Positions 53,627 to 62,941 are shown, counted from the first letter of the stretch. The stretch: DNA of 64,000 nucleotides from Senegalimassilia faecalis (GCF_004135645.1 NZ_SDPW01000001.1:248001-312000), one strand, 5' to 3'. The notes: generated by a model not told the origin, from the sequence alone. Made by a program: numbers and translations.

Positions 53627-54910
53627 ATGTCCGAACAGATTCGCATCCCTTTTTCACCGCCCGATATCACCGAGGCGGAAATCGCCGAGGTTGCCGATGC
53701 GCTGCGCAGCGGCTGGATTACCACCGGCCCGAAAACGAAGCAGCTTGAGCGCGAACTGGCCGATTTTTTGGGCACCGAACGCGTGGCGTGCCTGGGTTCT
53801 GCCACCGCGGCGCTTGAGTGCGCCCTGCGCGCGCTGGGCATCGGGCCAGGCGACGAGGTTATCACGAGCGCCTACACCTATACCGCCAGCTGCTCGCCCA
53901 TCTGCCACATAGGCGCCACGCCTGTGCTGTGCGATGTGGCGGCCGGCAGCTATGAGATGGACTATTCCCAGCTCGAACGCCTCGTCACGCCGCGCACGAA
54001 AGCAATCATCCCCGTGGATTTGGGCGGCGTCATGTGCGATTACGACGCGCTGCTCACCGCCATCGATGCGTTCGGCGGCGCCTGGTCGCCGGCCAATGCG
54101 CGCCAGGAGGCCATCGGCCGCATCGCCGTGGTGTCGGACTCGGCCCACGCGCTGGGCAGCGTGCGCCACGGCAAGCGCGCCGGGCAGGTGGCCGACCTGT
54201 CCACGTTCAGCTTCCACGCCGTGAAGAACTTCACCACGGCCGAAGGCGGCGCCGTCACGTGGCGCGCGGGGCTGTTCGATGCCGAAGAGCTGTACCACGA
54301 GTTCATGCTCATGTCGCTGCACGGCCAATCGAAAGACGCGCTGGCGAAAACGAAGGCCGGCGCCTGGGAGTACGACGTGGCCTTCCCCGGCTGGAAGTGC
54401 AACATGACCGACCTGCAAGCGGGGCTGGGCTTGGCGCAGATGCGCCGCTACCCCGGCATGCTGGCGCGCCGCCGCGCCATGATCGCGCGCTACCAGGACA
54501 ACCTTGCCGACATGGACCTGTCCATCATGCAGCACTACCGCGCTGCCGACGGCTCCGACGCCAGCCGCGCCGACGATGCCGCCGCGCGCGCCGATGCGAC
54601 GCAGGAGTCGTCGAGCGGGCACTTGATGCTGGTGCGCTTGAACGGACGCGGGCAGGCATTCCGCAACCGCGTCATCGAGCACATGGCCGAGGCGGGCGTG
54701 GCCACGAACGTGCACTATCAGCCGCTGCCGCTGCTGACGGCGTACAAGAACTTGGGCTTTGACATCGCCGATTTCCCGAACGTGTACGCGCAGTTCGAAA
54801 ACGAGATCACGCTCCCGCTGCACACGAAGCTTACCGACGTGGATATCGACGAGGTGAGCCGCGCGCTGCACGCCGCCTACACGCAAGCCGAAGCGGAGGG
54901 CCTGAAGTAA
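53627..54910 (+). CDS. DegT/DnrJ/EryC1/StrS sugar aminotransferase
   Basis: PLP-dependent aminotransferase that converts a nucleotide keto-sugar to an amino-sugar. The 427 residues include GWITTGPKTKQLERELADFL, CLGSATAALECALRALGI, SDSAHALGS and the PLP Lys in FHAVKNFTTAEGG. A low-complexity insertion of about 25 residues (ADGSDASRADDAAARADA) sits near 310-335. ATG 53627 has AAAGGAG. Its stop overlaps the sugar-transferase start, so the two probably make and load an amino-sugar on a lipid carrier. Confidence 0.93.
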   Translation: MSEQIRIPFSPPDITEAEIAEVADALRSGWITTGPKTKQLERELADFLGTERVACLGSATAALECALRALGIGPGDEVITSAYTYTASCSPICHIGATPVLCDVAAGSYEMDYSQLERLVTPRTKAIIPVDLGGVMCDYDALLTAIDAFGGAWSPANARQEAIGRIAVVSDSAHALGSVRHGKRAGQVADLSTFSFHAVKNFTTAEGGAVTWRAGLFDAEELYHEFMLMSLHGQSKDALAKTKAGAWEYDVAFPGWKCNMTDLQAGLGLAQMRRYPGMLARRRAMIARYQDNLADMDLSIMQHYRAADGSDASRADDAAARADATQESSSGHLMLVRLNGRGQAFRNRVIEHMAEAGVATNVHYQPLPLLTAYKNLGFDIADFPNVYAQFENEITLPLHTKLTDVDIDEVSRALHAAYTQAEAEGLK

Positions 54911-55506
54911 TGTACATGCGCTTCGGAAAACGCATCTGCGATATCATCATCGGCCTGGTGGCGCTGCCGTTCGTGCTGCTCATCATCGCCATGCTGGCAC
55001 CCATCATCAAGCACGAGGACGGCGGTCCGGTGTTCTACAACGCGCCGCGCGTGGGCAAAGACGGCGTGGACTTCAAGATGTACAAGCTGCGCAGCATGCG
55101 CGTGAACGCCCCCGACCTGGTCATGGAGGACGGCAGCACGTACAACGGCGCCGACGACCCGCGCATGACGAAGATCGGCGCGTTCATGCGCAAGACCAGC
55201 CTTGACGAGATGCCGCAGTTTCTAAACGTGCTCAAAGGCGACATGTCCGTAGTGGGCCCGCGCCCCGACCTGCGCCGCGAAACGGAGTTATACGAAGGCG
55301 AAGAGGGCCTGAAGCTTTCCGTGAAACCCGGCATCACCGGCTACGCCGCCGTGTACGGCCGCAACTCGCTGCCCTGGAAAAAGCGCCTGGCGCTTGACGT
55401 GTACTACGTGAAGCACGTGAACTTCCTTTTGGACGCGAAGGTGTTCTTCCGCACGTTCGCCACCGTACTCGGCCAAGAAGGCATCTACGTAGAAGGCGAA
55501 GAGTAA
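54910..55506 (+). CDS. Small lipid-carrier sugar-phosphate transferase (PglC-like)
   Basis: Monotopic phosphoglycosyl transferase of 198 residues that starts a glycan on undecaprenyl phosphate. One N-terminal hydrophobic segment (residues 10-33) anchors it. The catalytic core reads KMYKLRSMRVNAP, TSLDEMPQFLNVLKGDMS and VVGPRPDLRRE, and PGITGYAAVYGRN follows. It has only the PglC-type core and lacks the large membrane part of WbaP. TAATG overlap with the aminotransferase gene. Confidence 0.93.
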   Translation: MYMRFGKRICDIIIGLVALPFVLLIIAMLAPIIKHEDGGPVFYNAPRVGKDGVDFKMYKLRSMRVNAPDLVMEDGSTYNGADDPRMTKIGAFMRKTSLDEMPQFLNVLKGDMSVVGPRPDLRRETELYEGEEGLKLSVKPGITGYAAVYGRNSLPWKKRLALDVYYVKHVNFLLDAKVFFRTFATVLGQEGIYVEGEE

Positions 55507-55543
55507 TAAAGAAAGCCGCCCGATGAGGCGGCTTTCTTTATTA
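55504..55543. terminator. Bidirectional terminator after the sugar-transferase gene
   Basis: A perfect 17-bp stem (TAATAAAGAAAGCCGCC with its complement) around a 6-base loop begins at the gene's own stop codon and also serves trpS from the other side. Confidence 0.93.
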
Positions 55544-55586
55544 CTATCAATGCATGTTGTTTCATCGGCCTGCGGCCGATGAAACC

Positions 55587-56633
55587 CTAATACACCATGC
55601 CCATGGCTTCGCGGACTTGAGCGAGCGTTTCGTTGGCAATCTCGTTCGCTTGGCGATTACCTTCGTGCAGCACGTCCTTCACGTAGTCCATATCCTTGAG
55701 CAGCTCGCAGCGGCGCTCGCGGATGGGGGCCAAAAACTCGTTCACGCTTTCGGTAACGTACTTCTTCAGCGTACCCGAGCCGCCGTTGCCAATCTCTTCG
55801 GCAATTTCCACCTCGCCGCGACCGGTGCACAGCGACGCCGTGGTGATAAGCGCCGACACGCCGGGGCGGTTGTCGGGATCGAACGTGATGAAGCGCTCGG
55901 AGTCGGTCTGCGACTTCTTGATGAGCTTCGCCGTTTCCTCGGCCGTGGCCGATAGGCTGATGGCGTTGCCGTAGCTCTTCGACATCTTGCGGCCGTCAAG
56001 GCCAGGGATAAGCACGGCGTCGGTAAGCAGGCCGTCGGGCTCGGGGAACACGCGACCGTAGCGCTCGTTGAAGCGGCGCGCGATCTGGCGCGTTTGCTCG
56101 ATGTGCGGCAGCTGGTCTTTGCCCACCGGCACGATGTTGCCCTTGCAGAACAGGATGTCGCACGCCTGGTGCACGGGATACGTCAGCAGCAGGCCCGTGA
56201 GCGCATGGCCCGACGCCTCCTGCTCGGACTTCACCGTGGGGTTGCGCTCAAGCTCGGCTTCGGTGCACAGCGAGAGGAACGGCAGCATAAGCTGGTTCAA
56301 GGCCGGCACATGGGAGTGCGTGAAGATGATGGTCTTTTCCGGGTCGATGCCGCAGGCCAGGTAATCGATGACCATGTTGTACACGTTGTCCTGGATGTTG
56401 GCCGTGGTGTCGCGGTCGGTGATGACCTGGTAGTCGGCGATGACGATACGCGTGGTGATGCCAAGGTTCTGCAGCGCGACGCGCTCGCGGATGGTGCCGA
56501 AGTAATGGCCAAGGTGCAGCCTGCCCGTGGGACGGTCGCCCGTCAACATGCAGTACTTGCCCGGGTTCACAGCCAAGTCAGCGCGGATTTCGTCGCTGCG
56601 CTTCTTGCTGGTTTCAAAGCTATCGCCGCTCAT
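55587..56633 (-). CDS. trpS: Tryptophanyl-tRNA synthetase
   Basis: Class I synthetase charging tRNA-Trp, 348 residues. The HIGH-type motif appears in DRPTGRLHLGHYFG and the KMSKS motif in GRKMSKSYGN; PVHQACDILF and GKDQLPHIEQTRQIA are typical. ATG 56631-56633 has GAGG 4 bases upstream. A candidate -10 TATACT lies at 56677-56682. No T-box leader fits in the short 5' region. Confidence 0.97.
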   Translation of the reverse strand: MSGDSFETSKKRSDEIRADLAVNPGKYCMLTGDRPTGRLHLGHYFGTIRERVALQNLGITTRIVIADYQVITDRDTTANIQDNVYNMVIDYLACGIDPEKTIIFTHSHVPALNQLMLPFLSLCTEAELERNPTVKSEQEASGHALTGLLLTYPVHQACDILFCKGNIVPVGKDQLPHIEQTRQIARRFNERYGRVFPEPDGLLTDAVLIPGLDGRKMSKSYGNAISLSATAEETAKLIKKSQTDSERFITFDPDNRPGVSALITTASLCTGRGEVEIAEEIGNGGSGTLKKYVTESVNEFLAPIRERRCELLKDMDYVKDVLHEGNRQANEIANETLAQVREAMGMVY

Positions 56634-56682
56634 AATGCCTCACAATCATATGTTGGCGGATTTCAGTCGTTCGACTAGTATA

Positions 56683-57013
56683 ACCGTTTCCCCGCCGCCC
56701 GCGCCCAACCGCCAGCGCAAAACGGCGAAGAAGGGCACGCGGGCGCTAGGCAAACACGCTACCTGGGGCACATCGGCCGATAGGACTTTCCCGTCCGAAC
56801 CTTATTTCGCCAACCGAAGCAGGCCGCGCAGGTGCTGCCGGTGCACTCGCAGCTAACGCCGGATTGCCCGACCAGCTTCCACCCTGCGCCCCATTCGCAA
56901 GAAAGGTTGACGAAGGTGCCGTGTGGACAGCGGCCAGTTCTCGGCAATCGTGGCACAATAAGGTGCAGCAGGGCCACAGGCGCCCGCAAAGACGAGAACT
57001 TAAGGAGCAACCC
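56683..57013. other. Intergenic region between trpS and the LUD gene
   Basis: No gene seen. Short frames on both strands lack ribosome sites. It should hold the two divergent promoters. A weak extended -10 (TGGCACAAT near 56952-56960) may serve the LUD gene, whose AAGGAG is at 57002-57007. Confidence 0.4.
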
Positions 57014-57652
57014 ATGGCAGATCCGCGAACCGAAGCGTTCGCCCAAACGGCGAAGACCATCATCAACCAGCTAGAACGCCACGGCATGGAAGGTTATTTC
57101 TGCGAGACGTCGGCCGACGCCGTGGAACTGGTGCGCAAGCTGGTGCCCGAGGGCGCGTCTGTTGCATGGGGCGGCACGGCCACGTTCGCGCAAACGGGTG
57201 TGAAGGCCATGCTGGAAGCCGGCAACTACCGCATGATCGACCGCTCCGTGGCGAAAACGCCCGAAGAGGCGGAGCAGATCTACCAGCAGCATTTCGCCAG
57301 CGACTGCTTCTTCATGAGCACGAACGCCATCACGCGCAAGGGCGAGCTGGTGAACATCGACGGCAACTCCAACCGCCTGGCGTGCCTGCTGTACGGCCCG
57401 CGCGAGGTGTACGTGCTGGCAGGCATGAACAAGGTGGTGGAAGACGTTGACGCCGGCATCAAGCGCATCCACACCATGGCCTGCCCGCCGAACGCCGCAC
57501 GTCTGCACACCGGCACGCCATGCGAGCGCACGGGCGTATGCGGCAACTGCCACGAGGACGGCTGCATGTGCTGCAACATCGTGGTAACGCGCCACAACCG
57601 CCACACCGGCCGGATTAAAGTGATCCTCATCGCCGAGGATCTGGGGTACTAG
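57014..57652 (+). CDS. LUD-domain protein (LutC/YkgG family, DUF162)
   Basis: 212-residue LUD-domain protein. Relatives take part in lactate oxidation (LutC). GASVAWGGTATFAQTG, KTPEEAEQIYQQHFASDCFF, NIDGNSNRLACLLYGP and MNKVVEDVDAGIKRI are typical of the stand-alone group common in anaerobes. A Cys-rich C-terminal stretch (CERTGVCGNCHEDGCMCC) could bind a metal or iron-sulfur cluster. lutA and lutB are not nearby, so the process served is unknown. Confidence 0.88.
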   Translation: MADPRTEAFAQTAKTIINQLERHGMEGYFCETSADAVELVRKLVPEGASVAWGGTATFAQTGVKAMLEAGNYRMIDRSVAKTPEEAEQIYQQHFASDCFFMSTNAITRKGELVNIDGNSNRLACLLYGPREVYVLAGMNKVVEDVDAGIKRIHTMACPPNAARLHTGTPCERTGVCGNCHEDGCMCCNIVVTRHNRHTGRIKVILIAEDLGY

Positions 57653-57802
57653 CAAAGCAGCATTGATTGAAGCGCACCGCACAAGAAGCTAGCATCACGC
57701 TTCGCTTGAGGGGTGAGCACGGATTTGCAAAACTGCACCCGGTTTATCTTGACCCTGTTCCCATGAACGTGTTTGGCCTATATCCAATGTGCTCTAAGCA
57801 TG

Positions 57803-57830
57803 AAAAAGGCCAGGGGGAATCCCCCTGGCC
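57803..57830 (-). terminator. Terminator of the CAU tRNA gene
   Basis: GGCCAGGGGG pairs with CCCCCTGGCC around a 3-base loop, and TTTTT follows on the minus strand. The 150 bases from here to the LUD gene show nothing recognisable. Confidence 0.9.
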
Positions 57831-57838
57831 TGGTGTTT

Positions 57839-57913
57839 TGGTGGGCCCGCCCGGATTCGAACCGAGAACCAAAGGATTATGAGTCCCCTGCTCCACCGTT
57901 GAGCTACAGGCCC
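57839..57913 (-). tRNA. tRNA with CAU anticodon, probably tRNA-Ile2
   Basis: A 75-base tRNA with encoded CCA. The acceptor GGGCCTG pairs with CGGGCCC, the D-arm is GCTC/GAGC and the T-loop is TTCGAAT. The anticodon loop CTCATAA in GACTCATAATC, within AGCAGGGGACTC, resembles E. coli ileX, whose C34 is changed to lysidine. G1-C72 and weak anticodon-stem pairs exclude initiator Met; elongator Met remains possible. Confidence 0.85.
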
Positions 57914-58040
57914 GTAGCATGTTCGCGCAAAAGCTTGCAGGCGTGCACGCACGCGAAAAAACGCAAACTCAAAAACGCGGCGCACTGCAAACGTCCGGCA
58001 CCGCACACAGCGCCTTCGCCAACTGGAACACTATTGAAAG

Positions 58041-58071
58041 AAAAAGGCCGGAATCACTTGATCCCGGCCTT
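58041..58071 (-). terminator. Terminator of the tRNA-Val gene
   Basis: AAGGCCGGGATCA pairs with TGATTCCGGCCTT on the minus strand, followed by TTTC, directly after the tRNA 3' end. Confidence 0.88.
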
Positions 58072-58079
58072 GTCATTCG

Positions 58080-58154
58080 TGGTGGTCGCTACAGGATTTG
58101 AACCTGTGACCCCCGCCGTGTGAAGGCGATGCTCTCCCGCTGAGCCAAGCGACC
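58080..58154 (-). tRNA. tRNA-Val (CAC)
   Basis: A 75-base tRNA with encoded CCA. The acceptor GGTCGCT pairs with AGCGACC, and the T-arm is ACAGGTTCAAATCCTGT. The anticodon loop TTCACAC gives anticodon CAC, decoding GUG. Confidence 0.92.
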
Positions 58155-58245
58155 GAATTGCGTACTCCGTAGCGCGCTCAATATATATTAGAGGAACCCA
58201 CCCTACCGCGCAACCCCCAATTTTAACTTTTTTGAAAAAGTTTGG

Positions 58246-58274
58246 TTGCGACCATATGCCTGAATGCCTACAAT
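58246..58274 (+). promoter_or_regulatory. Predicted promoter of the YczE-type gene
   Basis: -35 TTGCGA (58246-58251) and -10 TACAAT (58269-58274) with a 17-base spacer. A small AACTTTTT/AAAAAGTT inverted repeat lies just upstream (58225-58242). Confidence 0.65.
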
Positions 58275-58346
58275 CGTAGCGGGGTTTGTGCGCGACCATT
58301 CATGACGCGGCGCAAAACCCTCCAGCCTCTCATAGAAAGAAGACGC

Positions 58347-59009
58347 ATGAAGCACATGGTAGGACGTTGGTGCCTGCTGGCCATCGGCATCGTGGTGATG
58401 GCGGCAGGAATCGTGATCGTGACGAAATCGGCAACCGGCAACACCCCCATCTCATCGACGGGGTACGTGCTGAGCGTGGCCTTCCCCAGCGTTTCCTACG
58501 GCGTGTTCATGTTCTTCTGGAATATCGCCCTGCTGCTAGGGCAAGTGGTCATCCTGCGCCGGCACTTCAAGGCACTTGCGCTGCTGCAGATTCCCATCTC
58601 CGTACTGTTCAGCTTAAGCATCGACGCGTTCAACGGCGTGCTTTCTTGGCTTGTCCCCGTGAACTACGCGCTATCGCTGATCACGCTGGCCGTGGGCATC
58701 GTGACGCTGGCGCTAGGCGTGTCGTGCACCGTGGTGGCCAACGTGACCATGAACTGCGGCGAAGCGCTGGTTGCCGCCATCACCAGCAAAACCGGCTGGA
58801 ACTTCGGCCACACGAAGGTGGGCTTCGACATCAGCTGCGTCATCATCGCCTGCGTCGTGTCGTTTTCCACCATGGGCACGCTGGTGGGCGTGCGCGAAGG
58901 CACGGTGGCCGCGGCCGTCATCACCGGCTTCGTGGTGAACTTCTTCGTGCGCATCATGGGCGGCGCCCGCCCCGCTATCGGTGCCGAGCACGAACAAACC
59001 GCCGCGTAG
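58347..59009 (+). CDS. YczE/YitT-like integral membrane protein (DUF6198)
   Basis: 220-residue membrane protein with five or six predicted helices (for example 8-25, 48-68, 80-100, 108-132, 163-180, 185-205). It opens GRWCLLAIGIVVMAAGIVIV, followed by NTPISSTGYVLS and GWNFGHTKVGFDIS, which are typical of the YczE family. Function unknown; a transporter role is often assumed without proof. Start ATG 58347 has GAAAGAAG upstream. Confidence 0.85.
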   Translation: MKHMVGRWCLLAIGIVVMAAGIVIVTKSATGNTPISSTGYVLSVAFPSVSYGVFMFFWNIALLLGQVVILRRHFKALALLQIPISVLFSLSIDAFNGVLSWLVPVNYALSLITLAVGIVTLALGVSCTVVANVTMNCGEALVAAITSKTGWNFGHTKVGFDISCVIIACVVSFSTMGTLVGVREGTVAAAVITGFVVNFFVRIMGGARPAIGAEHEQTAA

Positions 59010-59051
59010 CCAACGCCGAAAACGACCGCCGTTCACGCATGAGCATAGGCA

Positions 59052-59112
59052 GCGTCAAAAGGCTGGGTTCCTTCACGTGCTAAGCACTTGAAGGAACCCA
59101 GCCTTTTGACGC
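59052..59112. repeat. 61-bp near-perfect inverted repeat
   Basis: Two 24-base arms beginning GCGTCAAAAGGCTGGGTTCC are perfectly complementary. Inside, one mismatch is followed by GTGCT/AGCAC with a one-base centre. It lies 42 bases after the YczE-type gene and could act as a terminator on either strand (TTTTGAC), but it is far longer than the others here. Confidence 0.85.
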
Positions 59113-59150
59113 GATTTGCACCTAGTTTATTGCGTTGCAGAAAAACCACA

Positions 59151-59194
59151 GGGCCCGTCCGAAAGCTGCGAGATGCATTCGGACGGGCCCTTTT
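59151..59194. terminator. Terminator between the YczE-type gene and the RlmKL gene
   Basis: GGGCCCGTCCGAA and TTCGGACGGGCCC form a 13-bp stem followed by TTTTC on the plus strand. On the minus strand a T-run follows after a short gap. Confidence 0.85.
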
Positions 59195-59232
59195 CATGCC
59201 CTTATGAGCTGCTGTGCAAAGCTTGCTGTGCG

Positions 59233-61566
59233 CTACTTCACGTGGCGCACCAGGTAGCACTTGTGGATGCGCGGATTGCGCTCGAAGTCGTGCGGGATGG
59301 TTTGGGCCGTGATGTCCTCAAGTTCCACGCCGTACTTCTCCAGCTGCTCGAAGTCGGGCTTGAACGAGCGCAGGTTGCAGCTGAACACCGCGATGCCGCC
59401 CTTCGTCAAAAGGCGCGACACGCCCACCAGAAGCTCCACGTGGTCGCGCTGCACGTCCCATGTGCGCTTGCCCATGGCCTTCGAGTTGCTGAACGTGGGC
59501 GGGTCAACGAAGATGAGGTCGAAGCGACGCGGGTTGCGGCGGCACTGCGTGATCCAGTTCATCACGTCGCCGCGCTCGAACATGTGCTCGGGGCCGGAAA
59601 AGCCGTTCTGCTCCATATTGCGCTGCGCCCACTCAAGGTAAGTTTGCGACAGGTCCACCGTGACGGTTTCCACCGCCCCGCCGGCCGCCGCCTGCACCGT
59701 GGCCGAACCCGTGTAGGCGAACAGGTTGAGGAAGCGCTTGCCATCGGCCATGGAACGCACCATGGCGCGCGTGTCGCGGTGATCCAAGAACAGCCCCGTG
59801 TCCAGGTAGCCTGCCAGGTCCACTTCAAGCAGGCAGCCCGCCTCATCGACGTGCGTGACGTAGTTGCGCTTGCCCGCGCCCTGGTATTGCCCGCCGCCCT
59901 TGTCGCGGCAACGCACTTTCGAGAACACGTGGTCGGGGCGCACGCCAAGCACCACCGGCGCCACCGTCAGGATGTCGTCGAAGCGGCGGCGCGCCCTGTC
60001 CTCGTCGATGGAACGCGGCGGCGCGTATTCGGCAATGTGCAGGTACGTGTTGCCCTCGGCCTGGCCGGCACCCGTATAGATGTCGATAGCAGCCGCGTAA
60101 TCGGGCAGGTCGGCGTCGTACACACGATAGCACGTGACACCTTCGCGTCGCGCCCACTTGCGACGCTCTTTTGCCACCTTGCGCAGGCGATCGGCGAACT
60201 GCTGCGACGTTTCCTCGAACACCTCGACGGTGTGCTCGGCGCCGCCAGCGCTGTCGGGGATGACGGCCGTGGCCATTTCGGCAGGCGCGCGCATGAACAG
60301 CTGCGCCGACACCTCCACGCGCCCGCGGCCGAAGCGCAGCGTGTCGGCCGCATCGACGCCGAAGCGGCCCTGCACGCCCTGGCCGCCCACCACCACATAC
60401 ATGCTGCCCGCCGGGGCCGCCTGCGCGGCCTTCACGAACGCGGCAGCCTCCGCCTGGGCTCGCGCCTCGGACTGGATGCGGTCGCCCGCCGGCATGTTGC
60501 TGGCAACCAAGCACGGGCGCTGCGCGTCCTCGGCCGCCGTTTTACCTGCGGAAAGGCGCTCGGCCACGCCACAAGCGCGCCTGGTCATGTCCGCCACCAC
60601 GTGCGCGTCGCCGGCTTCGATGCTGACCACCTGGCGCAATCCCGCGCGCTTAGCGCGCGTGCGGGCGCGCGCGATGGCCGGGCTTGACGTGCAAGCGCCC
60701 ACGAAGCGCACGCGCTCCAGGTCGGGACGGTCGGACGCCGAAGTGCTGGCCGTGCCGGCGCCGCCCACCGCCTCCAGGCCTTCCTCGAAACGCTCGTCGG
60801 CCTCGTCGAGCAAGCGCTCCCACGCATCCTCGTCAAACGCCGCCCAGCCTTCAAAGCCCCAGCGACTGCGCGCCAAGCCCGGCGCCATGTCGCAGGCCAT
60901 GCCGGCAGCTTCCACCACCAGCGAGCCGTCGCCGCACGCCGGGTCCACCAACGCCGCCGTCTTGCACGACTCGCCCCACTGCGCCATGGCAAGCGCGCCG
61001 GCGGACAGCGCGCACTCAAGCGGCGCGTCCTGACCCGCATCGGGCTCCAAGTAAGCGCGCGCGTACAGCGATTCACCCGACAGGTCCAACGAGATAGTGG
61101 CGCGGTTTTCGCGCACGCGCACGTCGATGTTGGCATCGGGATCGGCGCTGTCCACGTTCGGGCGCGCCCCCGTGCGCTCGCGCAGCGCGTCGCAGATGCC
61201 GTCTTTGACCTTCAACTCCGTGAAGTGGGTGTTGCGCAGCTCGTCGTTCATGCCGTGCGCGTGCACGGCGATACTGGCGCCCGGAGCGATGACCTCATGC
61301 CACGGGATACGGCGGATGCCCTCGTACAGCAGGTTGGCATCGCCGGCGTTCACGCGCCGCACCACCAGCGTGATGCGCGAGGCCAAACGCGACCACAGGC
61401 ACACGCGCTGCGCCACCGCAGCCGTGCCGTAAAACGACACGCCGCCGTGCAGCGGGCGGATGCGGCGGGCGCGCAGGTGCTTAAGCTCGGCAGCCAAAAA
61501 CTGCTCGAAGCCCGCCAGGCAGCTGGCAAACAGCTCGTATTCAACTCGTTCATTCGTACTTGTCAT
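59233..61566 (-). CDS. rlmKL: RlmKL-like 23S rRNA methyltransferase, degraded RlmL motif
   Basis: Two-domain rRNA methyltransferase of 777 residues. The N-terminal half has a THUMP domain and an RlmL-type domain (m2G2445 in E. coli) with motif I VDPACGDGSLVVEAAG. Its motif IV, normally NPPY/F, reads ASNMPAGDR, so activity of this half is doubtful. The C-terminal half (RlmK-type, m7G2069) is intact: LNLFAYTGSATVQAA, VDLSQTYLEWAQRNM, FVDPPTFSNSK. An expanded linker follows the THUMP part. ATG 61566 is used; its ribosome site is weak. Confidence 0.88.
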   Translation of the reverse strand: MTSTNERVEYELFASCLAGFEQFLAAELKHLRARRIRPLHGGVSFYGTAAVAQRVCLWSRLASRITLVVRRVNAGDANLLYEGIRRIPWHEVIAPGASIAVHAHGMNDELRNTHFTELKVKDGICDALRERTGARPNVDSADPDANIDVRVRENRATISLDLSGESLYARAYLEPDAGQDAPLECALSAGALAMAQWGESCKTAALVDPACGDGSLVVEAAGMACDMAPGLARSRWGFEGWAAFDEDAWERLLDEADERFEEGLEAVGGAGTASTSASDRPDLERVRFVGACTSSPAIARARTRAKRAGLRQVVSIEAGDAHVVADMTRRACGVAERLSAGKTAAEDAQRPCLVASNMPAGDRIQSEARAQAEAAAFVKAAQAAPAGSMYVVVGGQGVQGRFGVDAADTLRFGRGRVEVSAQLFMRAPAEMATAVIPDSAGGAEHTVEVFEETSQQFADRLRKVAKERRKWARREGVTCYRVYDADLPDYAAAIDIYTGAGQAEGNTYLHIAEYAPPRSIDEDRARRRFDDILTVAPVVLGVRPDHVFSKVRCRDKGGGQYQGAGKRNYVTHVDEAGCLLEVDLAGYLDTGLFLDHRDTRAMVRSMADGKRFLNLFAYTGSATVQAAAGGAVETVTVDLSQTYLEWAQRNMEQNGFSGPEHMFERGDVMNWITQCRRNPRRFDLIFVDPPTFSNSKAMGKRTWDVQRDHVELLVGVSRLLTKGGIAVFSCNLRSFKPDFEQLEKYGVELEDITAQTIPHDFERNPRIHKCYLVRHVK

Positions 61567-61654
61567 TTCGAAGTCTTTCTTGAGGCGTCGAATATTCGGG
61601 CGTGCGGCCCTCAACCGAAAAGAAACGCGAGCCGTAAGCGACCCGCGTTTCCAT

Positions 61655-62914
61655 TTAATCTTCCAGGTAATCCTTCAGCTTCGAGCTGCGGGAAGGATGG
61701 CGCAGCTTCGCAAGCGTTTTGCTTTCGATCTGGCGAATGCGCTCGCGCGTGACGCCGAACTCGCGCCCGACCTCTTCAAGCGTGCGCGGGTGGCCGTCTT
61801 CCAGGCCGAAGCGCAGGCTGATGACCTTGCGTTCGCGCTCGGCCAGGCCGTCAAGCACCTTCGACAGCTGCTCTTGCAACATGCTGAAGCTGGCGGCGTC
61901 GGGGGGCACAACGGCGGCGTCGTCCTCGATGAAGTCACCGAGCTGGGAATCCTCTTCCTCGCCGATAGGCGTTTCCAGCGAAACCGGCTCTTGGCTGATC
62001 TTCTGGATTTCGCGCACGCGCTCGGCGGGCAGGCCCATCTCCTTGCCGATTTCCTCGGGCGTTGGTTCGCGACCAAGCTCCTGCAGCAGCTGGCGCTGGA
62101 TGCGCACGAGCTTGTTGATGGTTTCCACCATATGCACCGGGATGCGGATGGTGCGCGCCTGGTCGGCGATGGCGCGCGTGATGGCCTGGCGAATCCACCA
62201 CGTGGCGTACGTGGAGAACTTGAAGCCCTTCGTGTAGTCGAACTTCTCGACGGCGCGGATCAGGCCCAGGTTGCCTTCCTGGATAAGGTCCAAAAACAGC
62301 ATGCCGCGGCCAACGTAGCGCTTGGCGATGGATACGACCAGACGCAGGTTCGCCTCGATAAGCTGCTGCTTGGCGTCAAGGCCCACCTGCTCAACGCGGC
62401 CCAGGCGGCGCTTTTCGCGGCGATCGAGCTCGCGGCCTTCCTCTTCCGCCTTGTCAAGCTCGGCCGTAGCGGCAACGCCGGCCTCGATCTTCATGGCCAG
62501 GTCGATTTCCTCGGCGGCGGTAAGCAGCGGAACCTTGCCGATTTCCTTCAGGTACATGCGCACCGGGTCGCCCGTAAGCATGGTGACGTTGGCGGCTTCG
62601 TTGCGCTTGCGAACCGAGCTGCGCGTCTTTTTCGCGCGCACCTTCGGCAGCGACACGTCGGAAGCAGCTTTGAGCTCTTCCTCGGGAATGCCTTCGAGCA
62701 GGTCCTCTTCCTCGCCGTCCTCGTTGATGTTCGATTCGGGCTTGTCGTCAGAGGCAACCTCGGTGCTGCTCATATCGGGCTCGACGTCGTCCGCGTCAAG
62801 CACGTCCTCGTCCTCCAGCACTTCTTCCTCAACAACCGGCGCGGCCTTTGCGGCAGCTTTTGCGGTTTTTTTCGCTTTGGAAGCAGTTGCTTGGTTCTTC
62901 GAAGCTTGAGCCAC
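61655..62914 (-). CDS. rpoD: Principal RNA polymerase sigma factor (sigma-70)
   Basis: Housekeeping sigma factor of 419 residues. The N-terminus (1-105) is Ala/Lys- then Glu/Asp-rich, followed by region 1.2 ([11 protein letters not shown]), region 2 ([47 protein letters not shown]), region 3 and region 4 ([14 protein letters not shown]). Start GTG 62914 has AAAGGA at 8 bases; the open frame to 62962 lacks support. A leader hairpin and an extended -10 lie upstream. Confidence 0.96.
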   Translation of the reverse strand: MAQASKNQATASKAKKTAKAAAKAAPVVEEEVLEDEDVLDADDVEPDMSSTEVASDDKPESNINEDGEEEDLLEGIPEEELKAASDVSLPKVRAKKTRSSVRKRNEAANVTMLTGDPVRMYLKEIGKVPLLTAAEEIDLAMKIEAGVAATAELDKAEEEGRELDRREKRRLGRVEQVGLDAKQQLIEANLRLVVSIAKRYVGRGMLFLDLIQEGNLGLIRAVEKFDYTKGFKFSTYATWWIRQAITRAIADQARTIRIPVHMVETINKLVRIQRQLLQELGREPTPEEIGKEMGLPAERVREIQKISQEPVSLETPIGEEEDSQLGDFIEDDAAVVPPDAASFSMLQEQLSKVLDGLAERERKVISLRFGLEDGHPRTLEEVGREFGVTRERIRQIESKTLAKLRHPSRSSKLKDYLED

Positions 62915-62941
62915 GTGTTCTTCCTTTCGACAGGATAAATA

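Noticed and set aside
56634-56700. T-box leader before trpS
   Set aside because: The distance to the candidate promoter is too short and no T-box or antiterminator sequence is visible.
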